From: DATDVD01 sp035290065
GTDB taxonomy: Bacteria > Pseudomonadota > Gammaproteobacteria > Coxiellales > Coxiellaceae
Direction: 5' to 3'
Assembly (NCBI GenBank): GCA_035290065.1
Contig: DATDVD010000034.1
Span: 1-5,500 of the forward strand
DNA: 5,500 bases
Of this stretch, positions 1-5,500 are shown one piece after another (positions within the stretch are counted from its first letter, which is position 1; each line of letters starts with the position of its first letter). The translations under genes were made by a program, and so were the position numbers. A model generated the notes under the pieces. That model was not told where the DNA came from and made no database searches. It saw only the letters and a program-made list of their open reading frames with translations.

Positions 1-532
1 CTATTTGCCCCTGGCCCACACGTTCATACAGCGCTTCTATCGTTTCCAACGATTGGCGTGCGGATTTAGGAGGTACATCACGCCCATCTAAAAAGGCATG
101 GGTGTAACTGGAAACGCCTTCCTCAGCAATGGCTTGAATCAGTGCCATCAAATGATTTTCGTGGCTATGAACACCGCCTGGGGAGACGAGTCCCATTAAA
201 TGAATGTGAGAGCCGCGCTGTTTAGCCGTGGCGATGGCTGTTTTTAAAATAGGGAGGTGAGCCAGGGCGCCGCTTTTACACGCTTCATCAATGCGCACTA
301 AATCTTGGGGCACTGGTCGACCGGCTCCAATATGCAAATGTCCCACTTCCGAATTTCCGATTTGGCCGACCGGAAGTCCTACCGCTCTGCCCGAGGCTTC
401 GAGAGCCATATGAGGACACTGCGTTAAGAGGGCATCATAGGTAGGGGTGGGCACGGTGTGAATGGGATTATGCGCTACCTGATCGCTTTCGCCCCAACCA
501 TCCAAAATAATTAATACCAGCGGTTTTTTCAT
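1..532 (-). CDS. gpmI: 2,3-bisphosphoglycerate-independent phosphoglycerate mutase, N-terminal part (runs off the window)
   Basis: Cofactor-independent phosphoglycerate mutase interconverts 3- and 2-phosphoglycerate in glycolysis and gluconeogenesis in the cytoplasm, using two Mn ions and a phosphoserine intermediate. The frame reads from ATG at 532 down to the window edge, giving 177 residues of a family usually near 510. It begins MKKPLVLIILDGWG, where Asp11 is the expected metal ligand. The signature QIGNSEVGH at residues 57-65 carries the catalytic serine, Ser61, and is followed by IGAGR. Further along are GGVHSH and FLDGRDVPP, the family's substrate- and metal-binding motifs. Only the N-terminal third is visible; most of the phosphatase-like domain lies outside. 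No strong Shine-Dalgarno precedes the start, but the protein begins exactly where the family does. It diverges from the rhodanese operon, as gpmM and yibN do in E. coli. Family assignment is secure. Confidence 0.96.
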   Translation of the reverse strand, partial: MKKPLVLIILDGWGESDQVAHNPIHTVPTPTYDALLTQCPHMALEASGRAVGLPVGQIGNSEVGHLHIGAGRPVPQDLVRIDEACKSGALAHLPILKTAIATAKQRGSHIHLMGLVSPGGVHSHENHLMALIQAIAEEGVSSYTHAFLDGRDVPPKSARQSLETIEALYERVGQGQI

Positions 533-552
533 TTAAAAAATACTACGCGAGA

Positions 553-581
553 TAGACCTTAATTTCCAGCCAGGTTATACT
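553..581 (+). promoter_or_regulatory. Putative sigma-70 promoter of the rhodanese-grxC-secB-gpsA operon
   Basis: In the 73-bp divergent gap, TAGACC at 553-558 (four of six matches to TTGACA) and TATACT at 576-581 (five of six matches to TATAAT) are separated by 17 bp, the optimal spacing. Transcription would start near 588, giving a leader of under 20 nt that still contains the Shine-Dalgarno at 597-600. The same AT-rich element read on the minus strand gives TATAAC (579-574), which might serve gpmI, but I see no convincing -35 box for it. This is pattern evidence only. Confidence 0.5.
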
Positions 582-605
582 AGGCCCCATTTCATTGAGG
601 TAGGC

Positions 606-1046
606 ATGGACACATTTTTTCATCGACTTCCCGAATTTGTAGCGCATCATTGGTTATTAGTCACGGCCTTTGTTCTGGTATTAGTGGCTGTCGTGATAGA
701 GGAGCGACGCAATGCCTTTTTGTCTGGCGGAATTAAGCCGAAAGAAGCCGTTAATTTGCTCAATCATCAAAATGCATCGATACTGGATCTTCGTTCTTCC
801 ACCCATTTTGAAGCAGGCCATGTGCTCAAAGCGAAATCTATTCCATTTGAAGCATTGGAAGCAAAATTGGATTCCCTGAAAAAACTTCAAAATCGCCCTA
901 TTATTGTGGTTTGCGATACAGGCCGTAATGGCTTGCGAGCCGCCGCCTTCTTAAAATCCAAACAATTTAAAAATGTGCATATTTTAGCAGGTGGAATGGA
1001 CGCGTGGGAAAAAGAAGAGTTGCCTGTAGTGCGTGGAAAGGAATAA
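606..1046 (+). CDS. yibN: Membrane-anchored single-domain rhodanese-like protein (YibN family)
   Basis: A 146-residue protein with one N-terminal hydrophobic segment (about residues 15-31, WLLVTAFVLVLVAVVI). A basic and acidic stretch (EERR) follows, then a single rhodanese domain (about 43-143). Visible domain hallmarks are LDLRSSTHFEAGHV at 60-73, the active-site loop VVCDTGRNG at 101-109 with Cys103, and the C-terminal AGGMDAW at 128-134. The likely arrangement is a membrane anchor with the domain in the cytosol. Rhodaneses move sulfane sulfur through the active-site cysteine, but the substrate here is unknown. The ATG is preceded by GAGG at 597-600 with 5-nt spacing. It is the first gene of the operon and grxC starts 3 bp after its stop. 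Its position beside grxC-secB matches E. coli yibN, whose product has been linked to the YidC insertase. The symbol rests on synteny plus fold, so exact function is inferred. Confidence 0.88.
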   Translation: MDTFFHRLPEFVAHHWLLVTAFVLVLVAVVIEERRNAFLSGGIKPKEAVNLLNHQNASILDLRSSTHFEAGHVLKAKSIPFEALEAKLDSLKKLQNRPIIVVCDTGRNGLRAAAFLKSKQFKNVHILAGGMDAWEKEELPVVRGKE

Positions 1047-1049
1047 CGT

Positions 1050-1301
1050 ATGGCAGACGTCGTTATTTATACAAAACCCACCTGTCCTTATTGTATTCGA
1101 GCTAAGGCTTTGTTGGATCACAAAGGGGTGCGTTACACCGAAATTTCTATTCAAGGTGATGACGCTAAACGGCAAGAAATGATCGAAATAACCGGCAGAC
1201 ACACGGTTCCTCAAATTATTATTAAGGGAGAAGCTATTGGGGGATGTGATGATTTACAGGCGTTGGAAGCCGCAGGCGAATTAGACAAAAAATTACATTA
1301 A
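1050..1301 (+). CDS. grxC: Glutaredoxin 3 (GrxC-type dithiol glutaredoxin)
   Basis: An 83-residue cytoplasmic dithiol glutaredoxin that reduces protein disulfides and mixed disulfides using glutathione. The active site is TCPYC, with Cys12 and Cys15. The cis-proline motif TVP is at 52-54 and the glutathione-contacting GGCDDL at 64-69. The extra Cys66 in GGCDD corresponds to the third cysteine known in E. coli Grx3. Length matches the family (about 83 residues). The start ATG lies 3 bp after the rhodanese stop and is preceded by an AAGGA sequence at 1038-1042 inside the end of that gene, so translation is probably coupled. Placement between a rhodanese and secB is the classic gammaproteobacterial order. 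Confidence 0.96.
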   Translation: MADVVIYTKPTCPYCIRAKALLDHKGVRYTEISIQGDDAKRQEMIEITGRHTVPQIIIKGEAIGGCDDLQALEAAGELDKKLH

Positions 1302-1313
1302 AAGAGGTGTATT

Positions 1314-1793
1314 ATGAGCAAGAGTGAAGATATTCAACAAGATCAATCCAGCACGCCTCATCCCGAATTTGCGATTCAACGGTTATATGTCAAAGATATC
1401 TCTTTAGAAACACCCAATAGCCCTAAAATTTTTCTAGAGCCGTGGAAACCAGAAATTAATTTAGATTTAGATACGAAAGCCCATCCATTAGACGATGACC
1501 ATCGTGAAGTGGTGTTAACGGTTACCGCCACGGTTAAGATAGCAGATAAAGTGGCTTTTCTAGTGGAAGTGAAACAAGCGGGTATTTTCACGCTAAAACA
1601 TTTTTCAGACGAGCAACTCGATGCTATGTTAGCCAGTTTCTGCCCGAACGTTTTATATCCCTATGCGCGAGAAGCCATTTCGGATTTAGTAATACGCGGG
1701 GGATTTCCCCCGTTATATTTGGCGCCAGTAAATTTTGATGCGCTGTATCAACAGCATAAACAAAAAGAGCAGGCAGAAGGAAAATTGCATTAA
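1314..1793 (+). CDS. secB: Protein-export chaperone SecB
   Basis: SecB is a cytoplasmic homotetrameric chaperone that keeps precursors of outer-membrane and periplasmic proteins unfolded and hands them to SecA. The 159 residues compare with 155 in E. coli. Diagnostic segments are FAIQRLYVKDISLETPN (19-35), LDLDT (50-54), VEVKQAGIF (84-92), CPNVLYPYARE (110-120) and RGGFPPLYLAPVNFDALY (128-145). The polar tail after residue 146 (QQHKQKEQAEGKLH) corresponds to the SecA-contacting C-terminus. A short non-conserved N-terminal arm, rich in Ser, Gln and Asp, precedes the core. The ATG follows a good AGAGG site at 1303-1307 with 6-nt spacing, 12 bp after grxC. It is part of the rhodanese-grxC-secB-gpsA operon. 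Confidence 0.97.
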   Translation: MSKSEDIQQDQSSTPHPEFAIQRLYVKDISLETPNSPKIFLEPWKPEINLDLDTKAHPLDDDHREVVLTVTATVKIADKVAFLVEVKQAGIFTLKHFSDEQLDAMLASFCPNVLYPYAREAISDLVIRGGFPPLYLAPVNFDALYQQHKQKEQAEGKLH

Positions 1794-1821
1794 ACGTGCC
1801 AGAAACGTTGGCGAGAAAACC

Positions 1822-2814
1822 GTGAGAAATATTGCAGTCATTGGAGCCGGTTCGTGGGGAACAGCCTTAGCGTTGTTATTAGCACGCAACCACGTACCCG
1901 TCACCTTATGGGGGAATGTTCGAGCAGAGATGGAAACGCTCTGCCGTGAACGCGAAAACCGATTTTATTTACCGGGGTTTTCGTTTCCTCCTCTCCTTAA
2001 ACCGTGTGTAGAATTATCCGAAGCGTTAGAAAGTACCTCTGATGTATTGATTGTGGTGCCTTCGCAAGCATTTCGTTCGGTTTTGCAAGCCATTCAGGCA
2101 GAAAAGGGTAATACGTGTCGCATTGCGTGGGGAACAAAAGGGGTAGATCCCACCACCAAAAAATTATTACACGAATTAGTAGCAGAAGTATTAGGTGCTG
2201 AGACGCCCGCGGCTGTTTTATCCGGCCCCAGTTTTGCAAAAGAAGTGGCACAAGATTTGCCTACGGCGGTAAGTTTAGCTTCTAATAATGCCGCGTTTGC
2301 GGAGGATTTAATTGCCCGTTTGCATACGCGTAATTTTCATCCTTTTAAAAACGAAGATATGATCGGTGTGCAACTAGGGGGTGTGATTAAAAATGTATTG
2401 GCCATTGCAGCGGGCATTTCCGATGGATTAGGCTTTGGCACCAATGCGCGCTGTGCTTTGATCACCCGCGGCATCCATGAAATGGGACGTTTGTGTGTGG
2501 CAATGGGAGGCCAACACGATACGATGTTAGGATTAGCAGGCTTAGGCGATTTAGTGTTGACATGTTCGGATAACCAATCGCGTAATCGTCGATTTGGATT
2601 AGCATTGGGGCAAGGACAATCCGCCCCCGTCGTGTTAACGTCCATTGGCCAATCCGTGGAAGGCTATTACAATGCACGACAAATCTACGAATTAGCGCAT
2701 GACCATCACATTGATATGCCCATTGCCAAACAAGTCTATCGCGTCCTCTACGAGGGACATTCTGTTCAACACGCCGTGGATGAATTATTAGATCGACCGC
2801 CGGGGGAAGAGTGA
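1822..2814 (+). CDS. gpsA: NAD(P)+-dependent glycerol-3-phosphate dehydrogenase
   Basis: GpsA reduces dihydroxyacetone phosphate to sn-glycerol-3-phosphate, the backbone of phospholipids. I place the start at GTG 1822, giving 330 residues beginning MRNIAVIGAGSWGTA, because the Rossmann glycine motif (GAGSWG, 8-13) should sit at the very N-terminus, as in E. coli (339 residues). The open frame extends upstream to ATG 1738, but that would add 28 residues overlapping the secB end and unlike the family. Other hallmarks are GTKG (104-107), SGPSFAKE (134-141), GGVIKNVLAIAAG with the presumed catalytic Lys190, and GLAGLGDLVLTCSDNQSRN (237-255). Only a weak purine-rich GGCGAG (1810-1815) precedes the GTG. 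The gap to secB is 28 bp, consistent with one transcript. The last 27 bp overlap the convergent trmL gene. Confidence 0.95.
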   Translation: MRNIAVIGAGSWGTALALLLARNHVPVTLWGNVRAEMETLCRERENRFYLPGFSFPPLLKPCVELSEALESTSDVLIVVPSQAFRSVLQAIQAEKGNTCRIAWGTKGVDPTTKKLLHELVAEVLGAETPAAVLSGPSFAKEVAQDLPTAVSLASNNAAFAEDLIARLHTRNFHPFKNEDMIGVQLGGVIKNVLAIAAGISDGLGFGTNARCALITRGIHEMGRLCVAMGGQHDTMLGLAGLGDLVLTCSDNQSRNRRFGLALGQGQSAPVVLTSIGQSVEGYYNARQIYELAHDHHIDMPIAKQVYRVLYEGHSVQHAVDELLDRPPGEE

Positions 2815-3258
2815 ACGATCCGTTTGCCGGAGAGCCTCGTATAAAATAATACTCACGGCATTGCATAAATTAATACTACGGCTCGAGGTTTTCATCGGTA
2901 TTTTAATTTGTGTATTGGGAAATTGATCCCGAATTTCCGCGGGTAACCCTCGAGATTCAGGCCCAAACAGCAATACGTCGTTGGGTTGAAACGAAACCTC
3001 CGTATAAAGCTGATGGGCTTTCGTCGTACACGTAAAAATTCTCCCATCTTTTCGTTGCAAAAATGTTTCAAACGTAGGGTATTGCTTTACCTCGGCGTAT
3101 TCTTGGTAATCGAGGCCCGCCCGTTTCAGTTGCTTATCGTCTAAGGTAAACCCCAACGGATGAATTAAATGCAAGGCAGTGCCGGTATTGGCACACAAGC
3201 GAATAATATTGCCCGTGTTAGGAGGAATTTCGGGTTGATAGAGAGCAATGTGGAGCAT
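2788..3258 (-). CDS. trmL: tRNA (cytidine(34)/uridine(34)-2'-O)-methyltransferase, SPOUT family
   Basis: TrmL is a small dimeric SPOUT methyltransferase that uses S-adenosylmethionine to 2'-O-methylate the wobble base of tRNA-Leu isoacceptors. From ATG 3258 it is 156 residues (E. coli 157) and begins MLHIALYQPEIPPNTGN, aligning directly with the family N-terminus. The three SPOUT motifs are NTGNIIRLCANTG (14-26), LLFGPESRGLP (96-106) and IPMKTSSRSINLCNAVS (120-136), the last forming the SAM-binding trefoil knot. ATG 3264 would add only two residues and is a possible alternative. A GTG at 3291 lies inside a terminator hairpin and is unlikely. No Shine-Dalgarno is visible for either ATG, because the terminator T-tract occupies that place. 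The 3' end overlaps gpsA by 27 bp. Confidence 0.95.
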   Translation of the reverse strand: MLHIALYQPEIPPNTGNIIRLCANTGTALHLIHPLGFTLDDKQLKRAGLDYQEYAEVKQYPTFETFLQRKDGRIFTCTTKAHQLYTEVSFQPNDVLLFGPESRGLPAEIRDQFPNTQIKIPMKTSSRSINLCNAVSIILYEALRQTDRSLFPRRSI

Positions 3259-3268
3259 AGTCATGCAG

Positions 3269-3306
3269 AAAAAAATGAACCTGGATTTCACACAGTGAAA
3301 TCCAGG
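3269..3306 (-). terminator. Intrinsic terminator of mlaA, abutting the trmL start
   Basis: A perfect 12-bp inverted repeat (arms 3280-3291 and 3295-3306, CCTGGATTTCAC on the plus strand) closes a 3-nt loop. Read on the minus strand, it begins 6 nt after the mlaA stop. It is followed by TTCA and seven consecutive T residues (3275-3269), the classic hairpin-plus-U-tract arrangement. On the plus strand the hairpin has an A-tract before it and no T-run after it, so it should act only on minus-strand transcription. The trmL ATG at 3264 comes just 4 nt after the T-tract. Confidence 0.9.
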
Positions 3307-3312
3307 CCACTA

Positions 3313-4134
3313 TTAGTTAGCTAAGGAACGATTCGGCATGTTAGCCCGATTCATATCGGCCGATTGGACAGCGCTTGGCATCGGTTTCACGTGCTGATCA
3401 TAAACGTTCGGCGGCAGATATTTGTACTGATACTGACGATACGTTAAGTGCGTATCATCCAACTGAATATCGCGATTTTGCATATACGCATCTCGAACAA
3501 AAACGTACGGATCAAATGCCCCTTGAACCATTTTATCACTGGGTAATAATTCCGCCCGTTTCGTAATTAAACGGCCACCGTAGAACGCATACGGAATCCA
3601 ATGCGGTTTAATATAACTCACCGGATTTAAGAAGGCTGTATCGATAAACATACCCAATGTGTCTCTAAAGGTATTAGGCCCTAAGAAAGGCACATCTAAA
3701 TATTCATAGCGCTTGGGCTGTTCGCTCCAATACGCCAACGTCAAACCAAAATCATTTTTGTGTTTAGGTAGGCCTAATTTTTCAGCCACATCAAAAATAC
3801 CTAACACACCGATAGTGGAGTTTAAAATAAAGCGTGCTGTATCGCCGAGGGCGAAAATAAAACGAAACTGGAGAAGGTCATTTGCCACGGTGGGAAGTTC
3901 ATACACGTTATCATACGCATGAGTGATGGCTTCTTGAAAACGATTCGGCATCACTTTGCTATAGGTATAAGCGATCGGTTTATAAACCAACGTATCCACC
4001 CCTTCGTTAAAGCGGTACGACTTACGGTTAAAGCTTTCGTAATGATCGCGAGGGTTGATGGAATTTTTATTGGCACAGGCACTGACTAAAATAGCAGTAA
4101 GTAGTAAACATCCTTTTCGTAATACTGATTTCAT
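3313..4134 (-). CDS. mlaA: Outer-membrane lipid asymmetry lipoprotein MlaA (VacJ family)
   Basis: MlaA is the outer-membrane component of the Mla system. It removes mislocalised phospholipids from the outer leaflet and passes them to periplasmic MlaC for return to the inner membrane. From ATG 4134 the product is 273 residues (E. coli 251). The N-terminus is a lipoprotein signal: MKSVLRKG, a hydrophobic run, then the lipobox VSAC with the acylated Cys20. The family core starts at DHYESFNRK (30-38) and includes NDLLQ (85-89), RFILNSTIGVLGIFDVA (101-117), GLPKHKNDFG (121-130) and FLGPNTFRD (150-158). A polar, proline-containing tail follows the domain. The start is decided by a strong Shine-Dalgarno at 4144-4150; the frame also opens upstream at 4164, but that ATG precedes the ribosome site itself. 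It stands alone with its own terminator, and no other mla genes are in view. Confidence 0.95.
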   Translation of the reverse strand: MKSVLRKGCLLLTAILVSACANKNSINPRDHYESFNRKSYRFNEGVDTLVYKPIAYTYSKVMPNRFQEAITHAYDNVYELPTVANDLLQFRFIFALGDTARFILNSTIGVLGIFDVAEKLGLPKHKNDFGLTLAYWSEQPKRYEYLDVPFLGPNTFRDTLGMFIDTAFLNPVSYIKPHWIPYAFYGGRLITKRAELLPSDKMVQGAFDPYVFVRDAYMQNRDIQLDDTHLTYRQYQYKYLPPNVYDQHVKPMPSAVQSADMNRANMPNRSLAN

Positions 4135-4143
4135 AGAGCAACG

Positions 4144-4150
4144 ACCTCCT
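4144..4150 (-). promoter_or_regulatory. Strong ribosome binding site of mlaA
   Basis: AGGAGGT on the minus strand is a near-perfect match to the anti-Shine-Dalgarno sequence and lies 9 nt before ATG 4134. It fixes the mlaA start at 4134 rather than the upstream in-frame ATG at 4164. It is the strongest ribosome site in the window. Confidence 0.88.
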
Positions 4151-4163
4151 TTTCTTCCTTTCA

Positions 4164-4192
4164 AGTGTACATGACTTTCTTTGATTCTGCTA
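4164..4192 (-). promoter_or_regulatory. Weak candidate promoter of mlaA in the mlaA-purU divergent gap
   Basis: Reading the minus strand, TACACT (4169-4164, four of six matches to TATAAT) could be a -10 box. At 17-bp spacing the -35 position holds TAGCAG (4192-4187), a poor match. Transcription would begin near 4157 and include the ribosome site at 4144-4150. The 78-bp gap must hold promoters for both mlaA and purU, but no element is convincing. For purU the only hint is a weak extended -10 (TGCTACTCT, 4188-4196). Confidence 0.25.
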
Positions 4193-4212
4193 CTCTGGTA
4201 ACCTTCTCTTCT

Positions 4213-5061
4213 ATGAATACACCCTATCGATTAATTATTGCCTGTCTGGATCGACGGGGCATTGTGGCAGCGGTCAGCGGTTTTTTAAGTCAACAATCCA
4301 TTGGGATTGTAGAGGCTGATCATCATACAGACCAAGTGGATCAGTGGTTTTTTATGCGCTACGAATTGCGCGTTCCGGACTCTTTTTCCCTCCACGCGTT
4401 TAGCCACGCATTCAGCGCCATCGCTCATGATTTTGGGATGAAGTGGCGGATAGAGAATGCCAATCGGCCTAAATCGGTGGTGCTCATGGCTAGCCGTGAA
4501 TCCCATTGTTTGGTAGATTTGCTACACCGTTGGCACACCCAAGAATTGCCCTGTGAGATTAAAGCGGTTATTTCCAATCATCCCGATTTGGAAAATATCG
4601 CTACGTGGTATCAAGTACCTTATCACTGCGTGCCTATTCGTAGCGCCTATCGTCAAGACGATTTTCGACGGATGGAAGAATGGTGGAACCACTATAATGC
4701 GGAAGTGATTGTGTTAGCTCGTTTTATGCAAATTGTTCCCGATGAGATCTGTCGAACGTATATGGGTAAAATGATTAATATTCATCACAGTTTTTTACCC
4801 TCTTTTATCGGTGCAAAACCGTATCATCAAGCGTATGAACGAGGAGTGAAATTGATGGGCGCCACTTGCCATTATGTCACGCCGGAGTTGGATAAAGGGC
4901 CTATTATTGAGCAAGATGTGATGCGAGTCAGTCATCGTCAAACGATTCAGGATATGACTCGTTTAGGACGCGATGTTGAAAAAGCCGTATTAGCTCGGGG
5001 ATTAAGTTATCATTTAAATGATCGCGTATTGATACATGGCAATAAAACAGTCATTTTGTAA
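4213..5061 (+). CDS. purU: Formyltetrahydrofolate deformylase
   Basis: PurU hydrolyses 10-formyltetrahydrofolate to tetrahydrofolate and formate. It balances the one-carbon pool and can supply formate for purine synthesis by PurT. From ATG 4213 it has 282 residues (E. coli 280) and begins MNTPYRLIIACLDRRGIVA. The first 80 or so residues are an ACT-type regulatory domain; in E. coli PurU is modulated by methionine and glycine. The rest is a formyltransferase-like catalytic domain. Catalytic residues appear in INIHHSFLPSFIGAKPYHQA (188-207), with Asn189 and His191, and in LDKGPII, with Asp227. The C-terminus, HGNKTVIL, matches the family ending. The frame also opens upstream at GTG 4165 and ATG 4171, but those 14-16 extra residues are not family-like. 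No Shine-Dalgarno is evident before 4213. It diverges from mlaA and its stop lies 3 bp from a convergent glycosyltransferase. Confidence 0.95.
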   Translation: MNTPYRLIIACLDRRGIVAAVSGFLSQQSIGIVEADHHTDQVDQWFFMRYELRVPDSFSLHAFSHAFSAIAHDFGMKWRIENANRPKSVVLMASRESHCLVDLLHRWHTQELPCEIKAVISNHPDLENIATWYQVPYHCVPIRSAYRQDDFRRMEEWWNHYNAEVIVLARFMQIVPDEICRTYMGKMINIHHSFLPSFIGAKPYHQAYERGVKLMGATCHYVTPELDKGPIIEQDVMRVSHRQTIQDMTRLGRDVEKAVLARGLSYHLNDRVLIHGNKTVIL

Positions 5062-5064
5062 GGC

Positions 5065-5500
5065 TTATGAGGTAGATAAGCAGCTTTCAATAACAGCGAG
5101 AGTTTCCTGCACATTTTTCTCAATCGAAAACCCCCGTGCGCGGGTTTGATTAGCTTTTTTAGTCGCTGTTAAATAAATATCATCTCGTAATAAGCGATCG
5201 ATCACTGCTACAATTGCCTTATCATCTGTGTTTTTCATCACGAACTCTGATTGTAAAATTTCGGAAGCTCCGTTTTGTTGCGTCGTAATAACGGCATTAT
5301 TAAGTGCCATTGCCTCCAATATTACATTGGCAAACGGATCATAGCGTGAGGGCAATAAAAAAATATCACTCATTGCATAATAGTCATTGATATTTTTTTG
5401 TTTACCCAAAAATTGAATCTTTTGATGAATCCCTAATTGTTCTGCCAAACGGTGATATTGACGCGAAAATTTATCATCCCCTACCACAATAGCTCTATAA
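5065..5500 (-). CDS. Glycosyltransferase family 4 (GT-B fold), C-terminal part; possibly an LPS-core glycosyltransferase
   Basis: The frame is open at the window edge and 144 C-terminal residues are visible, ending SCLSTS. This is the C-terminal Rossmann half of a GT-B, retaining-type glycosyltransferase, the part that binds the nucleotide sugar. Near the visible start is YRAIVVGDD, the beta strand that opens this domain. Then come IQFLGKQKNINDYYAMSDIF and LLPSRYDPFANVILEAMAL. The last holds the E-x7-E-type motif, here as Asp followed eight residues later by Glu. It is followed by AVITTQQNGASEIL. The VGDDK start and the PSRYDPFANVILEAM pattern resemble WaaG-like LPS-core glucosyltransferases more than cytoplasmic synthases. 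Donor and acceptor cannot be told from this fragment, so no symbol is given. The N-terminal acceptor domain lies outside. A GTG at 5487 is an internal valine, not the start. Confidence 0.88.
   Translation of the reverse strand, partial: YRAIVVGDDKFSRQYHRLAEQLGIHQKIQFLGKQKNINDYYAMSDIFLLPSRYDPFANVILEAMALNNAVITTQQNGASEILQSEFVMKNTDDKAIVAVIDRLLRDDIYLTATKKANQTRARGFSIEKNVQETLAVIESCLSTS

Noticed and set aside
984..1214. Minus-strand open frame antisense to the rhodanese end and grxC
   Set aside because: It lies wholly over confidently assigned plus-strand genes, has no ribosome site or recognisable family, and reads as a shadow frame.
1793..1812. Short inverted repeats in the secB-gpsA gap (AACGT/ACGTT and GCCA/TGGC)
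   Set aside because: Stems are only 4-5 bp and mutually exclusive, there is no T-run, and nothing distinguishes them from chance.
2462..2866. 134-codon minus-strand open frame over the gpsA 3' end
   Set aside because: It overlaps both gpsA and trmL, has no family-like composition or motif, and is explained as a shadow of the well-conserved gpsA frame.
4135..4164. Upstream ATG giving mlaA a 10-residue N-terminal extension
   Set aside because: The extension (MKGRKGGRCS) is encoded by the Shine-Dalgarno region itself; the signal peptide starts properly at ATG 4134.
5063..5081. GCTTAT/ATAAGC hairpin at the purU-glycosyltransferase junction as a bidirectional terminator
   Set aside because: A 6-bp AT-rich stem with a 7-nt loop and no T-tract on either strand is too weak to call a terminator.
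1..5500. A novel defence, mobile or biosynthetic system hidden in the window
   Set aside because: All substantial frames are intact members of known housekeeping or envelope families in a largely conserved gene order, with no direct repeats, integrase, tRNA junction or unexplained gap above 78 bp.

Overview
This is an ordinary, gene-dense stretch of a proteobacterial chromosome, most likely from a gammaproteobacterium. The clearest evidence is gene order. A phosphoglycerate mutase gene (gpmI) diverges from a membrane-anchored rhodanese gene, followed by grxC, secB and gpsA, with trmL convergent at the far end. From established knowledge, Escherichia coli has the same order and orientation (gpmM / yibN-grxC-secB-gpsA-cysE / trmL), except that cysE is absent here. 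SecB and the MlaA lipoprotein indicate a Gram-negative cell with an outer membrane. The moderately AT-rich composition and the protein sequences would fit a Legionellales-like lineage, but that is a guess from impression, not a search.

Layout. Bases 1-532 (minus) hold the N-terminal third of GpmI. A 73-bp divergent gap with a plausible promoter leads into a tightly packed plus-strand operon at 606-2814: rhodanese, glutaredoxin 3, SecB and glycerol-3-phosphate dehydrogenase, with gaps of 3, 12 and 28 bp. The tail of gpsA overlaps convergent trmL (minus, 2788-3258) by 27 bp. Upstream of trmL is a strong intrinsic terminator for mlaA (minus, 3313-4134). A 78-bp divergent gap separates mlaA from purU (plus, 4213-5061). 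purU converges, 3 bp apart, on the C-terminal part of a GT-B glycosyltransferase (minus, 5065 to window end) that resembles lipopolysaccharide-core glycosyltransferases.

Functional themes. Several genes serve the cell envelope: SecB (export of outer-membrane and periplasmic proteins), GpsA (sn-glycerol-3-phosphate for phospholipids), MlaA (outer-membrane lipid asymmetry) and the glycosyltransferase (probably LPS or another surface glycan). GrxC and the rhodanese handle thiol and sulfur chemistry in the same operon. GpmI (glycolysis), TrmL (tRNA wobble methylation) and PurU (formate release from 10-formyl-THF) are housekeeping enzymes.

I found no mobile element, CRISPR array, RNA gene or obvious novel system. 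Every intact frame reads as a known family with its key motifs. The most interesting points are local: the terminator placed directly against the trmL start, the gpsA/trmL overlap where cysE would be expected, and the retained cysteine in the rhodanese. No stretch longer than about 300 bases lacks a gene; the largest gap is 78 bp.
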